Source: Pseudomonadota bacterium (GTDB lineage: Bacteria; Pseudomonadota; Gammaproteobacteria; Burkholderiales; Burkholderiaceae_B). Taken from it: a stretch of DNA of 37,023 nucleotides. The notes below the pieces were generated by a model. It worked only from the letters and a program-made list of their open reading frames with translations. It did no database searches and had not been told where the DNA came from. Position numbers and translations under genes: made by a program. How positions within the stretch are numbered: the first letter of the stretch is position 1; each line of letters opens with the position of its first letter. Shown in pieces: positions 34,715 to 37,023 of the stretch. The stretch is taken from positions 1 through 37,023 of the forward strand of contig JAEZBO010000169.1 of assembly GCA_023427085.1 (NCBI GenBank), written 5' to 3'.

Positions 34715-35963
34715 CCCCGGCTGGGGGCGGAACAACAACGGTTCCCAACCGCCGCGTCGTCCCCAGAAAAACGATGGTCCGCCCGATCTCGACGAGGTCT
34801 GGCGCGACTTCAACAATCGCCTCAGCGGCCTGTTCGGTCGCAAGAACCGTGGCGGCGGCAACAATAATGGCGGCGGTGGCGGCGGCTTCACGCCTTCGCC
34901 GCGCGGCACCCGGGTCGGCCTGGGCCTGATCGCGGTCGTCGCGCTCGGCATCTGGCTGGCCAGCGGCTTCTTCATCGTCCAGGAAGGCCAGGTCGCCGTC
35001 GTGACCCAGTTCGGCAAGTACAAGTCCACCGCGCCTCCCGGCTTCCAGTGGCGCATGCCGTCGCCGATCCAGAGCCACGAGGCCGTCAACGTCTCGCAGC
35101 TGCGTACCTTCGAGGTCGGCTTCCGGGGCAGCTCGCGCAACAAGGTGATGCCCGAGTCGCTGATGCTGACCACCGACGAGAACATCGTCGACATGCAGTT
35201 CGTGGTGCAGTACCGCCTGCGTGCCGACGGCGCGCCCGACTACCTGTTCAAGATGCGCGATCCCGACGAGTCGGTGCGCCAGGCTTCCGAGACCGCGATG
35301 CGCGAGATCGTCGGCAAGCAGCGCATGGACTTCGTGCTGTACGAAGGCCGTACGCAGGTCGCCGGCGAGGTCCAGGCGCTGATGCAGCAGATCCTCGACC
35401 GCTACGAGACCGGCATCCAGGTCAGCACCGTGGCGATCCAGAACGTGCAGCCGCCCGAGCAGGTCCAGGCCGCGTTCGACGACGCGGTCAAGGCCGGCCA
35501 GGATCGCGAGCGCCAGATCAACGAAGGCCAGGCCTACGCCAACCAGGTCGTGCCGCTGGCCCGTGGTCAGGCCTCGCGCATGCTCGAGCAGGCGCAGGGT
35601 TACAGCGCCAAGGTGCTGGGCGATGCGCAGGGTGATGCCGCGCGTTTCGTCAGCATCCTGACCGAATACCAGAAGTCGCCCGAAGTCATGCGCGAGCGCC
35701 TGTATCTGGAAACCATGCAGCAGGTGTTCCAGAACGCCAGCAAGGTCATGGTCGACACGAGCGATGGCAACAACATGATCTACCTCCCGCTGGACAAGAT
35801 CATCCAGCAGACGGCCAAGGACGGCGGCAAGCCGGCTTCGGGCCCGGCCGCAGCGCCTTCGAGCCTGCCCGGCGCCGCGACGCCCAGCGTGCCCGCCGCC
35901 CCGCGTCCCACCGCGGGACAGGCCGCCGCCAACACCCTGACGCGCGATCGCGCGTCGCGCTAA
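34680..35963 (+). CDS. hflK: HflK, regulator subunit of the FtsH protease complex
   Basis: A 427-residue inner-membrane SPFH protein that forms a large cage with HflC around FtsH. The start at ATG 34680 (begins MRLISKLFNLNDPGWG) has AGGA upstream and lies inside hflX. The cytoplasmic N-terminus is rich in Asn, Gly and Pro (residues ~12-75). One transmembrane helix follows at about 80-100. The SPFH part begins IVQEGQVAVVTQFGKY, and the long helix has AFDDAVKAGQDRERQINEGQAYANQV. The C-terminal ~45 residues are Ala/Pro-rich. Confidence 0.97.
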   Translation: MRLISKLFNLNDPGWGRNNNGSQPPRRPQKNDGPPDLDEVWRDFNNRLSGLFGRKNRGGGNNNGGGGGGFTPSPRGTRVGLGLIAVVALGIWLASGFFIVQEGQVAVVTQFGKYKSTAPPGFQWRMPSPIQSHEAVNVSQLRTFEVGFRGSSRNKVMPESLMLTTDENIVDMQFVVQYRLRADGAPDYLFKMRDPDESVRQASETAMREIVGKQRMDFVLYEGRTQVAGEVQALMQQILDRYETGIQVSTVAIQNVQPPEQVQAAFDDAVKAGQDRERQINEGQAYANQVVPLARGQASRMLEQAQGYSAKVLGDAQGDAARFVSILTEYQKSPEVMRERLYLETMQQVFQNASKVMVDTSDGNNMIYLPLDKIIQQTAKDGGKPASGPAAAPSSLPGAATPSVPAAPRPTAGQAAANTLTRDRASR

Positions 35964-35975
35964 GGAGGAGCCATC

Positions 35976-36869
35976 ATGCAACGTCTCGTACCCATCATGG
36001 TCGGTCTGCTCATCGTGCTGGCCGTCCTGTCCTCGTGCATGTTCATCGTGCGCGAGCGCGACTACGCCCTGGTGTTCGCACTGGGTGAAGTGCGCACCGT
36101 CATCAACGAGCCCGGCCTTTATTTCAAGGCGCCGCCGCCGTTCCAGAACGTCGTGCTGCTGGACAAGCGCACGCAGACCATCGAATCGCCCGACGCCGAG
36201 CGCATCCAGACTTCCGAAAAGAAGAACCTGCTGATCGACTCGTACGTCAAGTGGCGCATCGTCGATCCGCGCCTGTACTACGTCACCTTCGGCGGCAACG
36301 AGCGTGCCACGCAAGAGCGTCTGCAGGCCCAGATCCGTGACGCGCTGAACGCTTCGGTCAACGTGCGCACCGTCAACGACGTGGTGTCGGCGCAGCGCGA
36401 CAAGATCATGACCGAGATCCTCACCAACGTCGCACAGCGCGCCGAGCCGCTGGGCGTGCAGGTGGTCGACGTGCGCCTCAAGCGCATCGAGTTCGCGCCC
36501 GAGATTTCCGAGTCGGTCTACCGCCGCATGGAAGCCGAGCGGACCCGCGTCGCCAACGAACTGCGCTCGATCGGCGCCGCCGAAAGCGAGAAGATCCGCG
36601 CCGAGGCCGACCGCCAGCGCGAAGAGATCATCGCCGAGGCCTACGCCAAGGCGCAGACCACGATGGGTGAAGGCGATGCACGCGCCAGCGCCATCTACGC
36701 CGATGCCTTCGGCCGCGACCAGCGGTTCTACAGCTTCTACAAGAGCCTCGAGGGCTATCGCGCCGCGTTCTCGGATTCGGGCGACGTGCTGGTGGTCGAT
36801 CCCTCGTCCGAGTTCTTCCAGTTCATGAAGTCCTCGCAAGGCGCCACCGCCGCCGCATTGCCGCGCTGA
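35976..36869 (+). CDS. hflC: HflC, regulator subunit of the FtsH protease complex
   Basis: A 297-residue partner of HflK starting at ATG 35976, 12 bases after the hflK stop with AAGGAGGAG upstream. An N-terminal membrane helix (about 5-25) leads to the SPFH domain (RERDYALVFALGEVRTVI, NLLIDSYVKWRIVDP). The long helix is rich in Ala/Glu/Arg (RAEADRQREEIIAEAYAKAQ). It ends with the conserved SSEFFQFMKS segment. A terminator follows. Confidence 0.97.
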   Translation: MQRLVPIMVGLLIVLAVLSSCMFIVRERDYALVFALGEVRTVINEPGLYFKAPPPFQNVVLLDKRTQTIESPDAERIQTSEKKNLLIDSYVKWRIVDPRLYYVTFGGNERATQERLQAQIRDALNASVNVRTVNDVVSAQRDKIMTEILTNVAQRAEPLGVQVVDVRLKRIEFAPEISESVYRRMEAERTRVANELRSIGAAESEKIRAEADRQREEIIAEAYAKAQTTMGEGDARASAIYADAFGRDQRFYSFYKSLEGYRAAFSDSGDVLVVDPSSEFFQFMKSSQGATAAALPR

Positions 36870-36899
36870 TCTCGCGGCAGTCGCGCCGTCCGGTGCCCG

Positions 36900-36941
36900 A
36901 AGCCCGGCACGACCCTCGGGTCGCGCCGGGCTTTTTGTTTT
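36900..36941 (+). terminator. Strong intrinsic terminator after hflC
   Basis: Arms AAGCCCGGC-A-CGACCC and GGGTCG-C-GCCGGGCTT pair over 15 positions with one mismatch and a tight TC loop, followed by TTTTTGTTTT. It closes the hfq-hflXKC block. Confidence 0.9.
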
Positions 36942-36968
36942 GGCGCGTCATGACAAAACGAGTACAAT
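36940..36968 (+). promoter_or_regulatory. Sigma-70-like promoter leading out of the right edge
   Basis: TTGGCG (36940-36945) and TACAAT (36963-36968) are 17 bases apart, matching the consensus at 4 and 5 of 6 positions. Transcription would start near 36975, just before the hairpin at the window end. In related genomes the next genes are often hisZ and purA, which this may serve; that part is from general knowledge. Confidence 0.6.
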
Positions 36969-36999
36969 ACCCCGTAAGCTATTAAAGACATTCCCAAGC

Positions 37000-37023
37000 G
37001 GCTTGGGGCTTACGCCCCAAGCC
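37000..37023. repeat. Perfect inverted repeat at the window edge
   Basis: GGCTTGGGGC and GCCCCAAGCC form a perfect 10-base stem with a TTAC loop, ending exactly at the last base. The sequence just before it (CCCAAGC at 36993-36999) could pair with GCTTGGG instead, giving an alternative structure. In the 5' leader of the promoter above it could be a regulatory stem or the start of a small RNA; the window cuts off what follows. Confidence 0.6.

Noticed and set aside
34383..36839. An 818-codon open frame antisense to hflK and hflC
   Set aside because: Spans two well-conserved genes on the other strand; a composition artefact.
1..37023. tRNA genes, insertion sequences, integrases, attachment sites or CRISPR arrays
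   Set aside because: I looked for cloverleaf-like segments, transposase or integrase motifs and regularly spaced repeats and saw none, so transfer of the T6SS locus is not supported by visible mobility genes here.

Overview
The window is about 37 kb of high-G+C DNA that fits a betaproteobacterium of the order Burkholderiales, most likely family Alcaligenaceae (Bordetella or Achromobacter relatives). This rests on codon and base use, the Asn/Gly-rich HflK N-terminus, and the hfq-hflX-hflK-hflC order at the right end. The genus is inferred from general knowledge, not from a search. About 33 kb is a type VI secretion (T6SS) locus with three separate VgrG islands. The remainder is the conserved hfq-hflXKC block.

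Layout. (1) Positions 1-6854, plus strand: the 3' end of an unrecognised Pro/Ala-rich gene, a large VgrG (VgrG1), a VgrG-linked candidate effector, and two tandem paralogous exported proteins that look like immunity proteins. (2) Positions 6858-13638, minus strand, read right to left: tssJ, tssK, tssL, then VgrG2, a candidate permuted papain-fold (NlpC/P60-like) effector, and a small membrane-anchored immunity candidate. (3) Positions 13804-23625, plus strand, divergent from tssJ: a TPR lipoprotein, then tssB, tssC, hcp, tssE, tssF, tssG and clpV (tssH). Stem-loop terminator-like elements follow the lipoprotein gene, hcp and tssE. (4) Positions 23684-33063, plus strand: VgrG3, a rhomboid-protease/propeller fusion, a DUF4123-like adaptor, a VasX/BTH_I2691-like pore-forming effector and a multipass immunity candidate. 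Every junction in this group is a 4-base ATGA or GTGA overlap. (5) Positions 33269-36869, plus strand: hfq, hflX, hflK, hflC, a strong terminator, and a promoter-like site leading into a perfect hairpin at the window edge.

How the genes work together. TssJ, TssL and the TssM missing from this window form the membrane complex. TssK, E, F and G with a VgrG form the baseplate. TssA (also missing), Hcp and TssB/C build the tube and sheath, and ClpV recycles the sheath. The three VgrG spikes each have their own cargo and immunity set. VgrG2 and probably VgrG1 carry C-terminal extensions that may bind cargo directly; VgrG3 lacks such a tail and has an adaptor gene instead.

The most unusual element is the 660-residue protein at 26461-28443. 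It has an intact-looking rhomboid active site fused to a probably periplasmic propeller-like domain and is embedded in the VgrG3 effector module. Other points of interest are a VgrG1 with an atypical internal segment, tandem immunity paralogues, and a T6SS locus placed directly against hfq.
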